From NCBI RefSeq assembly GCF_008064635.1, contig NZ_VRYZ01000001.1, positions 248,001-312,000 of the forward strand: a stretch of DNA of 64,000 nt. Direction: 5' to 3'. This document shows positions 8,331-16,296 of the stretch, one piece after another. The stretch is from Parahaliea aestuarii (GTDB taxonomy: Bacteria; Pseudomonadota; Gammaproteobacteria; Pseudomonadales; Halieaceae). How positions within the stretch are numbered: the stretch's first letter is position 1; each line of letters starts with the position of its first letter. Under the pieces are notes generated by a model that saw only the letters and a program-made list of their open reading frames with translations, was not told where the DNA came from and searched no databases. A program made the translations under genes and the position numbers.

Positions 8331-9038
8331 GTGCACACATCCATAGCGTTATCAGCGCCAGCCCCCGGCGCATCGCCCGCCGTGTTGGAGACGAACCACG
8401 GACTCCCGGAACTCCGGGTTTTCGATCGGGCCGGGGCGGGGCGGGATCAGTTGGAACACTATATCGGCGGCGTATTTGCCGCCGCTTACGGCGCCGCGGT
8501 GAGTGGTTTCATGCCGCTACTGGCGGGCCTGTACGGGGGCGCTGAACCCGAGGCCGCTCTGGGCCTTCGCAGCGCCGCCCGCCAGAGCCTGTTCTGCGAG
8601 CAATACCTTGAGCGACCGGTAGAGCATTTCACCCGCAGCCTGTACGGGGTGACAGTGCGTCGCTCCCAGGTGATGGAACTCGGTAACCTGGCGGTCTCCC
8701 GCGGCGGCCACAGCGGCATCCTCTATTTGCTGGTCGCTTGCGCCCTGCGCGCGGCGGACGTGGATTTTCTGCTATTTGCCGGCAACAAGGCTGTGCGCCG
8801 TTCGATTGCCCGCTGCGGTTTCTCGCCGCGTCCGATTCAGGCTGCGCGGCCGGAATGCCTGCCTGATGGCGGGCGTTGCTGGGGAAGCTACTACGCGTCC
8901 GAGCCCGTTGTCATGCTGGCGGATATCCGCAGAATTGTACGCCAGGCGGGCACCCAGCCAGGCATGGTGGCGCTGATGGCACACTATGCCGGAGCGATCG
9001 ACAGCCTGGCTGCCGCAGTGGCCCGGGAGGCGGCGTGA
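8331..9038 (+). CDS. Thermostable hemolysin-family protein (possible GNAT-like acyltransferase)
   Basis: The 235-residue protein matches the thermostable hemolysin family named after the Vibrio delta-type hemolysin. Characteristic parts are the N-terminal YIGGVFAAAYGA, GFMPLLAGL, the FCEQYLERPVE block, VMELGNLAVSRGGHSG (E116, N119) and the C-terminal WGSYYASEPVVMLADI. There is no signal peptide and no membrane segment. The E-L-G-N-L-A strand, the following helix and FAGNKAVRRSIARCGF look to me like the core of a GNAT N-acyltransferase, which is inference. It opens a run of genes with overlaps or very short gaps: its TGA overlaps the next GTG by four bases. The start is GTG at 8331 after CAGGCAAA. 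Confidence 0.8.
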   Translation: MHTSIALSAPAPGASPAVLETNHGLPELRVFDRAGAGRDQLEHYIGGVFAAAYGAAVSGFMPLLAGLYGGAEPEAALGLRSAARQSLFCEQYLERPVEHFTRSLYGVTVRRSQVMELGNLAVSRGGHSGILYLLVACALRAADVDFLLFAGNKAVRRSIARCGFSPRPIQAARPECLPDGGRCWGSYYASEPVVMLADIRRIVRQAGTQPGMVALMAHYAGAIDSLAAAVAREAA

Positions 9039-10519
9039 ACGCCCTGCTGGCGTCCCTGCGGGAGCGGGCGCAGCGCGATCCGGAAGCGATAGTGCTGACC
9101 GGCTCCACGGTTACCTACACCGCAGCGGCGCTGCAAGGCGAAGTACAGGGGTTGGCCAACTTGTTCCGTGAGCAGGAAGTGCAGCGCCTGGCTCTGCATG
9201 CTGACAACAGCCCGGGCTGGATCATCATCGACCTGGCGGCGCAGTTGGCGGGGGTGGTACTGGTGCCCGTCCCCACCTTTTTTACTGCCGACCAGGTGCG
9301 CTGGCTGCTCGATGCCGCTGGCGTGGATGCGGTGGCATCGACGTCGGAAGCGGTCTTGGTAGCAGCTTTCTGCACAGAATCCCGTGTCACGTTGCTCGAC
9401 GGGCTGTCGATGGCGTTCCGGCCGGCGGTGGCCGCGACACCTCTGCCCGAGCGCACCGCCAAGATTACCTTCACCTCCGGGTCTACCGGCCAGCCGAAGG
9501 GCGTGTGTCTGTCCACAGAGCAGTGCCTGGTGGTGGCGCGCTCACTGCTGCAGCGTACTGCACTCACGAAGGTGCGCCACCTGGCTTTGCTGCCCCTGCC
9601 GACACTGCTGGAAAACATCGCCGGGGTGTACCTGCCTTTGCTGGCTGGTGGGCAGGTCTGTGTGCCGGGCAGTGCCGACACCGGTCTGGCGGGAAGCAGC
9701 GGCCTGGATGCGCAGCGCTTTCTGGCTTTGCTGGCCCGGGAGCGGCCCGAGAGCCTGATCCTGGTGCCGGAGTTGCTGCGGGTGCTGGTCGGCGCCACGG
9801 CGGCGGGCTGGGTTGCGCCGGACTCCCTGCGTTTCGTGGCGGTGGGCGGCGCCCGGGTGGCGCCCGCTCTGGTGAGCCGTGCCCGCGCAGCGGGTTTACC
9901 GGTTTACGAGGGTTACGGCCTGTCCGAGTGCGCCTCGGTAGTAGCGCTGAATGGCCCCGGAAATGACCGCCCCGGCACCTGCGGTCAGGTACTTCCGCAT
10001 CTGGTAGTGCATGTGAATGACGGTGAATTACAGATCGAGGGCAATGCCTTTCTCGGCTATCTCGGGGATCCGGAGTCCTGGTATCCCGAGCGGGTGGCCA
10101 GCGGTGATCTGGGCAGGCTGGAGGAAGGCTTCCTGGTAGTTGCAGGACGCCGCAAACACCTGCTGATTACTGCCTACGGCCGCAATGTGAGCCCGGAGTG
10201 GGTGGAGAGTGAACTGCTCGCTAGCGGTGCTCTGCTGCAGGCTGTGGTGCTTGGCGATGCAAGGGCCAGTTGCTGCGCGCTGCTCTACCCCCGCGATGCC
10301 GCGATGTCCGATGCCAATCTTCAGGCGCTGGTGGACGCCGCCAATGAACGCCTGCCTGACTACGCCCGAATCGGTGCCTGGCAGCGGTTGTCCGCGCCCC
10401 TGTCTGCCCGCGATGGCCTGCTGACTCCGAATGGCAAACCCCGCAGGCAGGTGATTGCCGCTCGCTTTCAAGGTGCTATCGATTCCCTCTATCAACCCGA
10501 GGAGTTACCTCAGCTATGA
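9035..10519 (+). CDS. AMP-binding acyl/aryl-activating enzyme
   Basis: The 494-residue ANL-superfamily enzyme should adenylate a carboxylate and perhaps load it on CoA or a carrier protein. Motifs in order are TSGSTGQPKG (147-156, phosphate loop), YEGYGLSE (291-298), GDLGRLEEG (357-365), GRRKHLLITAYGRNVSP (371-387) and a C-terminal PNGKPRRQ with the catalytic-type lysine. It is a little short for a fatty acyl-CoA synthetase (about 540-560) because the N-terminal domain is compact. The GTG start at 9035 overlaps the preceding TGA by four bases. An in-frame upstream extension to 8876 overlaps the hemolysin gene and looks non-coding. Its stop overlaps the next ATG by four bases, so translation is coupled on both sides. 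Confidence 0.88.
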   Translation: MNALLASLRERAQRDPEAIVLTGSTVTYTAAALQGEVQGLANLFREQEVQRLALHADNSPGWIIIDLAAQLAGVVLVPVPTFFTADQVRWLLDAAGVDAVASTSEAVLVAAFCTESRVTLLDGLSMAFRPAVAATPLPERTAKITFTSGSTGQPKGVCLSTEQCLVVARSLLQRTALTKVRHLALLPLPTLLENIAGVYLPLLAGGQVCVPGSADTGLAGSSGLDAQRFLALLARERPESLILVPELLRVLVGATAAGWVAPDSLRFVAVGGARVAPALVSRARAAGLPVYEGYGLSECASVVALNGPGNDRPGTCGQVLPHLVVHVNDGELQIEGNAFLGYLGDPESWYPERVASGDLGRLEEGFLVVAGRRKHLLITAYGRNVSPEWVESELLASGALLQAVVLGDARASCCALLYPRDAAMSDANLQALVDAANERLPDYARIGAWQRLSAPLSARDGLLTPNGKPRRQVIAARFQGAIDSLYQPEELPQL

Positions 10520-11187
10520 GCTTTTACCAACACTTGCTGGATACCACCACCGCGGGCCGGGAGGCCCTGCAGGGCACATCCCTGGTGCGCGATGCCCTCG
10601 AGGGCCGGCTCACCCGCGAGCGCTACGCGGCCTTTCTCTGCCAGGCCTTCCACCACGTGCGGCACACCGTGCCCCTGCTGATGGCCACCGGCAGCCGTCT
10701 GCGCCCCGACCAGGAGTGGCTGCGGGTGGCCATTGCCGAGTACATCGACGAGGAAACCGGGCACCAGGAGTGGGTGCTGAACGATATCGCCGCCTGTGGC
10801 TATGACCGTGACCTTGCGGAGCACAGCGCCCCCAATGCGGCCACTGAACTGATGGTCGCCTATGCCTACCACCTGATCGATCGCGGTAACCCGCTGGGAT
10901 TCTTTGGCATGGTTCACGTGCTGGAGGGCACCAGTATCGCGGTGGCCGATGCCGCGGCGTCCAGCATCATGGTCTCCACGGGCCTGCCGCCTGCCGCATT
11001 TACCTACCTGCGCTCCCACGGTGCGCTGGATATTGACCACGTGGATTTTTTCCGCGGGCTCATGGATCGCATTGAATCGCCGCAAGATCAGCAGGTCATC
11101 CTGCATGCGGCGAACATGTTCTACCGACTCTATGCCGATGTCTTTCGCAGTGTAGAGAGTGAACAGGCGGCCGCGCTGGCGGCCTGA
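10516..11187 (+). CDS. TenA-like/heme-oxygenase-like di-iron oxidase (HDO) family protein
   Basis: The 223-residue all-helical protein resembles TenA but carries the ligand set of heme-oxygenase-like di-iron oxidases rather than the TenA cysteine: E80-x-x-H83, E137 in VLEGTS, and H168-x3-D172-x2-H175 in SHGALDIDH. This ExxH, E, HxxxDxxH pattern is known from UndA (1-undecene from lauric acid), BesC, SznF and CADD, which use O2 to fragment or oxidise fatty acids or amino acids. A soluble oxygenase acting on the substrate activated by the neighbouring AMP-binding enzyme is the natural inference. It overlaps that gene by four bases and precedes the SDR gene by nine. Confidence 0.85.
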   Translation: MSFYQHLLDTTTAGREALQGTSLVRDALEGRLTRERYAAFLCQAFHHVRHTVPLLMATGSRLRPDQEWLRVAIAEYIDEETGHQEWVLNDIAACGYDRDLAEHSAPNAATELMVAYAYHLIDRGNPLGFFGMVHVLEGTSIAVADAAASSIMVSTGLPPAAFTYLRSHGALDIDHVDFFRGLMDRIESPQDQQVILHAANMFYRLYADVFRSVESEQAAALAA

Positions 11188-11196
11188 GGATGGCGT

Positions 11197-12015
11197 ATGA
11201 AAATTGACGGGAAACGCATGGTGTTGACCGGCGCCTGTGGTGGCCTGGGTCGCGCCGTGGCTCAGCGCCTGGCGGAGCGGGGCGCGCGCCTGTTGCTGGT
11301 GGGTCGGAATGACGAAGTCTTGCAGGCGCTTTGCGATGGCCTGCCGGGTGGTGAACACGGAGTAGTCGTGGCCGATCTGGGTAGTAGCGCCGGGGTGAGC
11401 GCGGTGGTCGCGGTGGCCGGCGAAGCGGTGGACGGTCTGATCAACTGCGCTGGCGTCAATACCTTCGGGCTGTTCAGCGAGCAGGGTTCTGGTGAGCTGC
11501 GGCAGATGTTGGCTGTGAATGTCGAGGCACCGGCGGCATTGATTCGCGGTCTTCTGCCGGTATTACGTGAACACAATTCGGTAATTGTGAATGTGGGCTC
11601 GACCTTCGGCGCTATTGGCTATCCGGGGTTCTCGGCGTATTGTGCCAGCAAGTTCGCGCTGCGCGGTTTGACCGAAGCGCTGGCGCGGGAACTGGCGGAT
11701 ACGCCTGTCTCGGTGCGCTATTTCGCGCCCCGGGCCATTCGTACCGCCATGAACTCAGAGCGGGTGGAGGCCATGAACGCGGAACTGGGAAATGCCATGG
11801 ACCCGCCGGAAGTGGTGGCCGAGGATCTGGTCCGGTTTGTCGAGAGCGACGAGCGGCGCCGCGATAGCGGTTGGCCGGAACGCCTGTTTGTGCGCATTAA
11901 CGCCCTGCTGCCGCGACTGGTGGACAAATCGCTGGCCAGTACCTTGCCGGTCATAACCCGTTACGCCCGGCGTGCGGACGCCGTTGTCGATGCGGCGCGG
12001 GAGCCCGCTGCCTGA
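11197..12015 (+). CDS. Short-chain dehydrogenase/reductase
   Basis: The 272-residue classical SDR has the Rossmann nucleotide motif TGACGGLG (11-18), VGRN after the second strand (favouring NADPH), NCAG (83-86) and the catalytic triad S135, Y148 and K152 in YCASK. It would reduce a carbonyl or oxidise an alcohol, here plausibly the product of the preceding oxidase or an acyl intermediate. The C-terminal 50 residues are longer than in the minimal family and contain a hydrophobic stretch (LFVRINALLPRLV), consistent with a lipid substrate or membrane contact. The TGA and the next ATG share one base, tying it to the two-component genes. Confidence 0.9.
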   Translation: MKIDGKRMVLTGACGGLGRAVAQRLAERGARLLLVGRNDEVLQALCDGLPGGEHGVVVADLGSSAGVSAVVAVAGEAVDGLINCAGVNTFGLFSEQGSGELRQMLAVNVEAPAALIRGLLPVLREHNSVIVNVGSTFGAIGYPGFSAYCASKFALRGLTEALARELADTPVSVRYFAPRAIRTAMNSERVEAMNAELGNAMDPPEVVAEDLVRFVESDERRRDSGWPERLFVRINALLPRLVDKSLASTLPVITRYARRADAVVDAAREPAA

Positions 12016-12674
12016 TGCGCATCCTGCTGGTGGAAGATGACCTTTCACTGGCCAGTGGCCTGCAGGCGGCCCTGGGCCGGGAGGGCTTTGTGGTCAATCA
12101 TGTGGCCTGTGGTCGCGAGGCCCTGGCCGCCATTCGCGCCGAGGCGCACGACATGGTGGTACTGGACCTGGGGTTGCCGGACATGGACGGGCTGCAGGTA
12201 CTGTCGGAATTGCGCGGGCGCAAGGACCAGACGCCGGTCCTGTTGCTGACGGCTCGCGGCGAGGCGGAAGACAAAGTGGCCGGGCTGGATCGGGGCGCTG
12301 ACGACTATCTTGCCAAACCCTTTGATATGCAGGAACTGGCGGCGCGACTGCGGGTGTTCGCGCGGCGCTTGTCGACGGCTGCCAGTAGCCAGGTCAGCAT
12401 TGGCCCGGTGGTGCTGGATGCCGCCGCCCACACTGTTACGGTGGATGGTGAGACACTGAACCTGCCGCGCAGGGAGTACATGTTGCTCAAAGCCCTGATG
12501 GAAAGTGCCGGAAAGGTCCTGACCCGCTCTGTCCTTGAAAATCACCTCTACAGCTGGGGCGAGGAAGTCGCCAGTAACGCGCTGGAGGTCCACGTGCACC
12601 ATCTGCGCCGCAAATTGCCGGATGACTTTATCCGCACTGTGCGCGGCATTGGCTATACCATCGCGGCGGTATGA
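12015..12674 (+). CDS. OmpR-family response regulator (QseB/PmrA-like)
   Basis: The 219-residue regulator has a receiver domain with acidic pocket VEDD, phosphorylation site D51 in VVLDLGLPDMDG, T79 in LLLTA and K101 in DYLAKPF, followed by a winged-helix DNA-binding domain ending in EVHVHHLRRKL and TVRGIGYTI. This is the OmpR/PhoB class, closest by eye to QseB/PmrA. It overlaps the SDR gene by one base and the sensor kinase by four, so the kinase is its cognate partner. A candidate binding site lies at 8268-8284 ahead of the whole run. Confidence 0.95.
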   Translation: MRILLVEDDLSLASGLQAALGREGFVVNHVACGREALAAIRAEAHDMVVLDLGLPDMDGLQVLSELRGRKDQTPVLLLTARGEAEDKVAGLDRGADDYLAKPFDMQELAARLRVFARRLSTAASSQVSIGPVVLDAAAHTVTVDGETLNLPRREYMLLKALMESAGKVLTRSVLENHLYSWGEEVASNALEVHVHHLRRKLPDDFIRTVRGIGYTIAAV

Positions 12675-13987
12675 CGTCCATTCGCATTGCGCTGGTTGCC
12701 ATGTTGATCGCCGCGTTTACGCTGGTGTCATTCCTGGCGGCGCTGCTGGGTTATCGCGCCAGCATGGACAAAGCCGAAGAATTGCTGGATACCCAGCTGC
12801 GCTACGCGGTGGAAATCCTGCGCTACAGTGAAGCGGATGATGTATTGCAAGCAGAACAGCCGTCCAGCGATGGCCTGGCATTTCAGGTATGGCGCGATGG
12901 TCGCTTGCTGCATCGGGCAGGTATCAGCGGCGAGCAAGCCATGGCGCGCTTCGCGCCGGGTTATGACTACGCGAACTTTGACGGTTTTCGCTGGCGCACG
13001 CTCACTGTCGCCGGGGCGGACGATACCTGGTATCAAGTGGCCGAGCGCGCCGATCTGCGTTACACCCTGGCCGAGCGGGTCGTACTGGCATCGATTCTGC
13101 CGCTGCTCACCTGGCTTCCTGTGGCCGCCATCCTGATCTGGTTTCTCGTGGGCTGGGGCCTGGCGCCACTGCGTGCCCTGTCGCAGCAGATCAACCGCAA
13201 GGCCAGCGACGACCTGGAGCCGCTGGTGTTCCCCGCACCGCCCGCGGAATTACAGCAGCTGGTGCACTCCACCAACGCCCTGCTGGCGCGTCTTTCGTCG
13301 GCGCTGCAGCGGGAGCGCGACTTTGCTTCCCATGCCGCCCACGAACTGCGCACACCCATCAGTGGCCTGAAAATCCATCTTCACAACCTGTCGCAGGACT
13401 TGCCGGCGAACCATCCCTCGCTGGCGCATACACGCGCTGATGTCAGCCGTATGCAGCATCTGGTGGAGCAGGTACTGGACCTCTCCCGTACCCAGCCGGA
13501 GTTGATGCGCGGCCAGTTCGACAGTGTGGATTTGCACTCACTGGCTGAGCGAGTGTCCGCGTCACTGTGGCCGGTGTTTACCGAAGCCGGCCTGTCATTG
13601 TCGCTGGGTGGAGGTTCCTGCGTGGTGGCAGGGGACGAGGGCATGCTGGATACCCTGTTGCGCAACCTGCTGGACAACGCCCGGAAATACGCCGGTCGCG
13701 GCAGCGAGGTGGAGGTGAGCACCGGGCGGCGGGACGGGCAGGCCTGTCTGGTGGTTGCCGACAATGGCCCGGGGATTCCCGCCGCCGAGCGTGAGCAGGT
13801 TTTCCGGCGTTTCTACCGGGTGGATGGCGGCAGCGGCGCCGGCGGCGCCGGCCTGGGCCTGGCGATTGTCTGGCAGATTGCCCAGCTGCACGGTGCTGAA
13901 GTGGCCCTGGAAGCGCCAGCTACGGGCAGCGGCCTGGTCGTCGTCGTGCGCTTTCCGCATACGGACGGTCCACGTGAGCTGGCGTAG
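12671..13987 (+). CDS. Sensor histidine kinase (QseC/PmrB-like)
   Basis: The 438-residue inner-membrane kinase has a first membrane segment at about 4-26, a roughly 110-residue periplasmic loop, a second segment at about 138-160, a short HAMP-like linker, the HisKA box HAAHELRTPISGL with H224, and a catalytic domain with the N box LLDNARKYA, G1 DNGPGIP, F box VFRRFYR and G2 GAGLGLAI. The periplasmic loop contains several acidic clusters (SEADDVLQAEQ, GADDTW) that could bind metal, but no ExxE iron motif. Position next to FTR1 suggests iron or a cluster product as signal, which is inference. Confidence 0.94.
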   Translation: MTSIRIALVAMLIAAFTLVSFLAALLGYRASMDKAEELLDTQLRYAVEILRYSEADDVLQAEQPSSDGLAFQVWRDGRLLHRAGISGEQAMARFAPGYDYANFDGFRWRTLTVAGADDTWYQVAERADLRYTLAERVVLASILPLLTWLPVAAILIWFLVGWGLAPLRALSQQINRKASDDLEPLVFPAPPAELQQLVHSTNALLARLSSALQRERDFASHAAHELRTPISGLKIHLHNLSQDLPANHPSLAHTRADVSRMQHLVEQVLDLSRTQPELMRGQFDSVDLHSLAERVSASLWPVFTEAGLSLSLGGGSCVVAGDEGMLDTLLRNLLDNARKYAGRGSEVEVSTGRRDGQACLVVADNGPGIPAAEREQVFRRFYRVDGGSGAGGAGLGLAIVWQIAQLHGAEVALEAPATGSGLVVVVRFPHTDGPRELA

Positions 13988-14297
13988 CATTGTTTTCTGC
14001 TTGCTTGTTCCTGTGGCGGGAACGGTCTCGGCGGCACCGGAGTTTGAGCTGGTGATACGCGATCACCTGTTTGAGCCTTCGGAGCTGACTGTCCCGGCCA
14101 ACACCCGGGTCAAGCTGGTAGTGCGCAACGAGGACCCAACGCCGGAGGAATTCGAAAGCTACGAGCTCAATCGCGAGAAGGTCATCCTGGGCGGGCGCAA
14201 GGCGGTGATTTTTATCGGGCCGCTGACTCCCGGCACCTATCCCTTCTTCGGTGAATTCAACCCCCTGACCGCCCAGGGGCGGGTGATTGCGGAGTAG
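13974..14297 (+). CDS. Periplasmic cupredoxin-like protein of FTR1 systems
   Basis: The 107-residue protein has a signal peptide (SWRSIVFCLLVPVAGTVSAA) and an 85-residue cupredoxin-like beta barrel: FELVIRDHLFEPSELTVP, a VRNEDPTPEEFESYEL strand and a PGTYPFFGEFNP end strand. The loop that normally carries Cys and His copper ligands reads FFGEFNPLTAQG, without Cys, His or Met, so a classical type 1 copper site is unlikely. Such small cupredoxin-like proteins accompany FTR1 permeases and may present iron. The start is taken as GTG at 13974, overlapping the kinase by 14 bases. It ends two bases before the permease. Confidence 0.75.
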   Translation: MSWRSIVFCLLVPVAGTVSAAPEFELVIRDHLFEPSELTVPANTRVKLVVRNEDPTPEEFESYELNREKVILGGRKAVIFIGPLTPGTYPFFGEFNPLTAQGRVIAE

Positions 14298-14299
14298 CG

Positions 14300-15094
14300 G
14301 TGATGCTGATCAATTCCGTCATTCTGGTGCTGCGCGAAGTGCTCGAGGCCGCCATTCTGGTCACTGCGCTGCTGGCGCTGGCCCGCATTACCCGCCTCGG
14401 CTTTGCCTGGCTGTGGCCGGCCGTGGTGGTATCGCTGCTGGGGGTATTTACTCTGGCTGCGGTGCTGGGTGCTGTGACCGACATGCTGGATGGCACCGGG
14501 CAGGAGGTGACGAATGCTGCACTGCAGTTTGGCGTATTTCTGCTGGTGTGCGCCGTGATCGTGGATGTCCGTGAGCGCGAGGATGGCCGGCGCTACTCGC
14601 ATTCTACCGGCTACCTGATGGCGCTGGCGGTTGCCCTGGCGGCGACCCGGGAAGGATCTGAGATTTTGCTCTATGTGCAGGGCTTTGCGGGTATCGACCA
14701 GTATCGCCAGAGTGTGCTGCTTGGCAGTGCCCTCGGGGCGGGTATCGGCGTGAGTGCCGGTACGCTGTGTTATTGGGCGCTGGTGTCCCGGCCGGGCCGG
14801 CGGGCCTTCGTATTCTGTCTGGCAAGCCTGTGCCTGCTGGCGGCTGGCATGGTGATGCAGGCTGCGATGTTGCTGGACCAGGCCGGATGGATTGTCAGCC
14901 CGAGCCCGGTGTGGGACAGCAACTGGCTGCTCAGCGAGGACTCTATCACCGGAGAGCTGCTGAACGCTGTGCTGGGCTATGAAGCCACGCCCAACGCGGT
15001 GGAACTCGGTCTTTACCTGGGCAGTCTCGCGCTGGTCACGATCGCGAGTGTTTACGCGGCGCGCCCGTGGGTTTCGGGGGAGAAAGGATTATGA
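14300..15094 (+). CDS. FTR1-family iron permease
   Basis: The 264-residue membrane protein has about seven hydrophobic helices and both REXXE iron-translocation motifs: REVLE (12-16) in helix 1 and REGSE (117-121) in helix 4. FTR1/EfuU-type permeases import iron across the inner membrane, usually coupled to a periplasmic partner, here probably the cupredoxin-like protein just upstream. Either GTG at 14300 or the adjoining ATG at 14303 could start it; both keep the motif. Its stop overlaps the next ATG by four bases. The presence of iron import in a run with an iron-dependent oxidase is the main clue to the cluster's logic. Confidence 0.92.
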   Translation: MMLINSVILVLREVLEAAILVTALLALARITRLGFAWLWPAVVVSLLGVFTLAAVLGAVTDMLDGTGQEVTNAALQFGVFLLVCAVIVDVREREDGRRYSHSTGYLMALAVALAATREGSEILLYVQGFAGIDQYRQSVLLGSALGAGIGVSAGTLCYWALVSRPGRRAFVFCLASLCLLAAGMVMQAAMLLDQAGWIVSPSPVWDSNWLLSEDSITGELLNAVLGYEATPNAVELGLYLGSLALVTIASVYAARPWVSGEKGL

Positions 15095-15804
15095 AGGTCA
15101 CATCAACCGGAGCGGCTGCGGTGCTGCTTGTCCTCAGCCTGCCGGCGCTGGCCGATGGGCTTGCCGTGGACAAGGTCTACCATCCCTACGTGGACCCGCT
15201 GGTCTGGGAGTTGGAATGGCGGGCGATAGTCGCCGATGACAACCCGGCCACGGGGGAGGGCCGCAGTCAGTTGCACCGCTTCAGCGTGGGTCGCGCGGTA
15301 GCGCCCAACGTGATGCTGGAGGCCTATCTCCTTGGCTCGGACAGTGAAGAAAGTGGATTCGCCATTGAGGCCTACGAGCTGGAGACCCTTTGGCAGATCA
15401 CCGAACAGGGTGAATATGCGCTGGATTACGGCCTGTTGTTCGAGCTTGAAAAAGAGCGCGGTGAAGACAGCTGGGAGAGCGCCGTGTCGCTGCTACTGGA
15501 GCGCGAACTGGGGCGCTTTAGTGTGGCGGCCAACCTGGAGGCGGCCTACGAGTGGGGTGATGATATCCGCGATGAGTGGGAGACGGGGCTGGCCCTGCAG
15601 GGGCGCTACCGTTACCGCCCGGAATTTGAACCGGCGGTAGAGTTCTACAAAGGTGAAGACACCGCCGGCCTGGGACCTGCCGGCCTCGGTAATTTTCGCC
15701 TTGGCCCCGGTCGCAGCCTGCACTGGGAGGCGGCGGTGATCGTCGGTCTGGACAGCGCTACCCCGGACTACACCCTGCGAACCCTGCTCGAATACGAATT
15801 CTGA
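15091..15804 (+). CDS. Beta-barrel-like outer membrane protein of the iron cluster
   Basis: The 237-residue protein has a signal peptide (MKVTSTGAAAVLLVLSLPALA) followed by alternating short strands rich in acidic and aromatic residues (LVWELEWRAIVADD, ALDYGLLFELEKE, FSVAANLEAAYEW) and ends in EYEF. The terminal Phe and the strand pattern suggest a small outer-membrane barrel. I do not recognise a named family. Acidic clusters would suit metal or cation passage. The ATG at 15091 overlaps the permease stop by four bases. It ends the run, 12 bp from ogt on the other strand. Confidence 0.6.
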   Translation: MKVTSTGAAAVLLVLSLPALADGLAVDKVYHPYVDPLVWELEWRAIVADDNPATGEGRSQLHRFSVGRAVAPNVMLEAYLLGSDSEESGFAIEAYELETLWQITEQGEYALDYGLLFELEKERGEDSWESAVSLLLERELGRFSVAANLEAAYEWGDDIRDEWETGLALQGRYRYRPEFEPAVEFYKGEDTAGLGPAGLGNFRLGPGRSLHWEAAVIVGLDSATPDYTLRTLLEYEF

Positions 15805-15816
15805 GCGTGCGCCCGC

Positions 15817-16296
15817 TCAGGCGAACCCGGCGATACCTTCCAGCGCCAGCAACTGGCGCTTGATCGTCAACCCTCCGGCATAGCCGGTCAGCGAGCCGTC
15901 GCTGCCAATCACCCGGTGGCAGGGCACCACGATGGGCAGCGGATTGCGGCCGTTGGCGGCGCCCACTGCACGCACCGCTGTTTCCCGGCCAATGGCGCTG
16001 GCGATATCGCGATAGCTGCGCAGCTCACCGTGGGGGATGGCATGCAGGGCCTTCCACACAGCTTGTTGGAACGGCGTGCCATTTCCCGCCAGGGGCAGGG
16101 CGAACGCCCTGCGTTGCCCCGCGAAATATTCAGCCAACTGGGTGGCAGCGCTTGTCAGTACCGAGTCGTTGTGGGCCGGGTGGGCTTGCCGGTGGTCGCC
16201 GGGGAAGTGAATGGCGACCAGTGCCTGGCCGTCGGAAACCAGCTGCAGCTCGCCAATCGGGCTGCTGATTTTCAGGGTGTTCACAGGCTTCTCCAA
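15817..16296 (-). CDS. ogt: Methylated-DNA--protein-cysteine S-methyltransferase
   Basis: The 159-residue suicide repair enzyme removes alkyl groups from O6 of guanine to its own cysteine. The acceptor motif is VVPCHRVI with C126, preceded by the helix-turn-helix SYRDIASAIGRETAVRAVG and the asparagine hinge AANGRNPLP. Length fits Ogt (about 160-170). The start lies 16 bases inside the end of the upstream ada-alkA gene, so the two form a small alkylation-repair operon on the minus strand. Confidence 0.96.
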   Translation of the reverse strand: MEKPVNTLKISSPIGELQLVSDGQALVAIHFPGDHRQAHPAHNDSVLTSAATQLAEYFAGQRRAFALPLAGNGTPFQQAVWKALHAIPHGELRSYRDIASAIGRETAVRAVGAANGRNPLPIVVPCHRVIGSDGSLTGYAGGLTIKRQLLALEGIAGFA

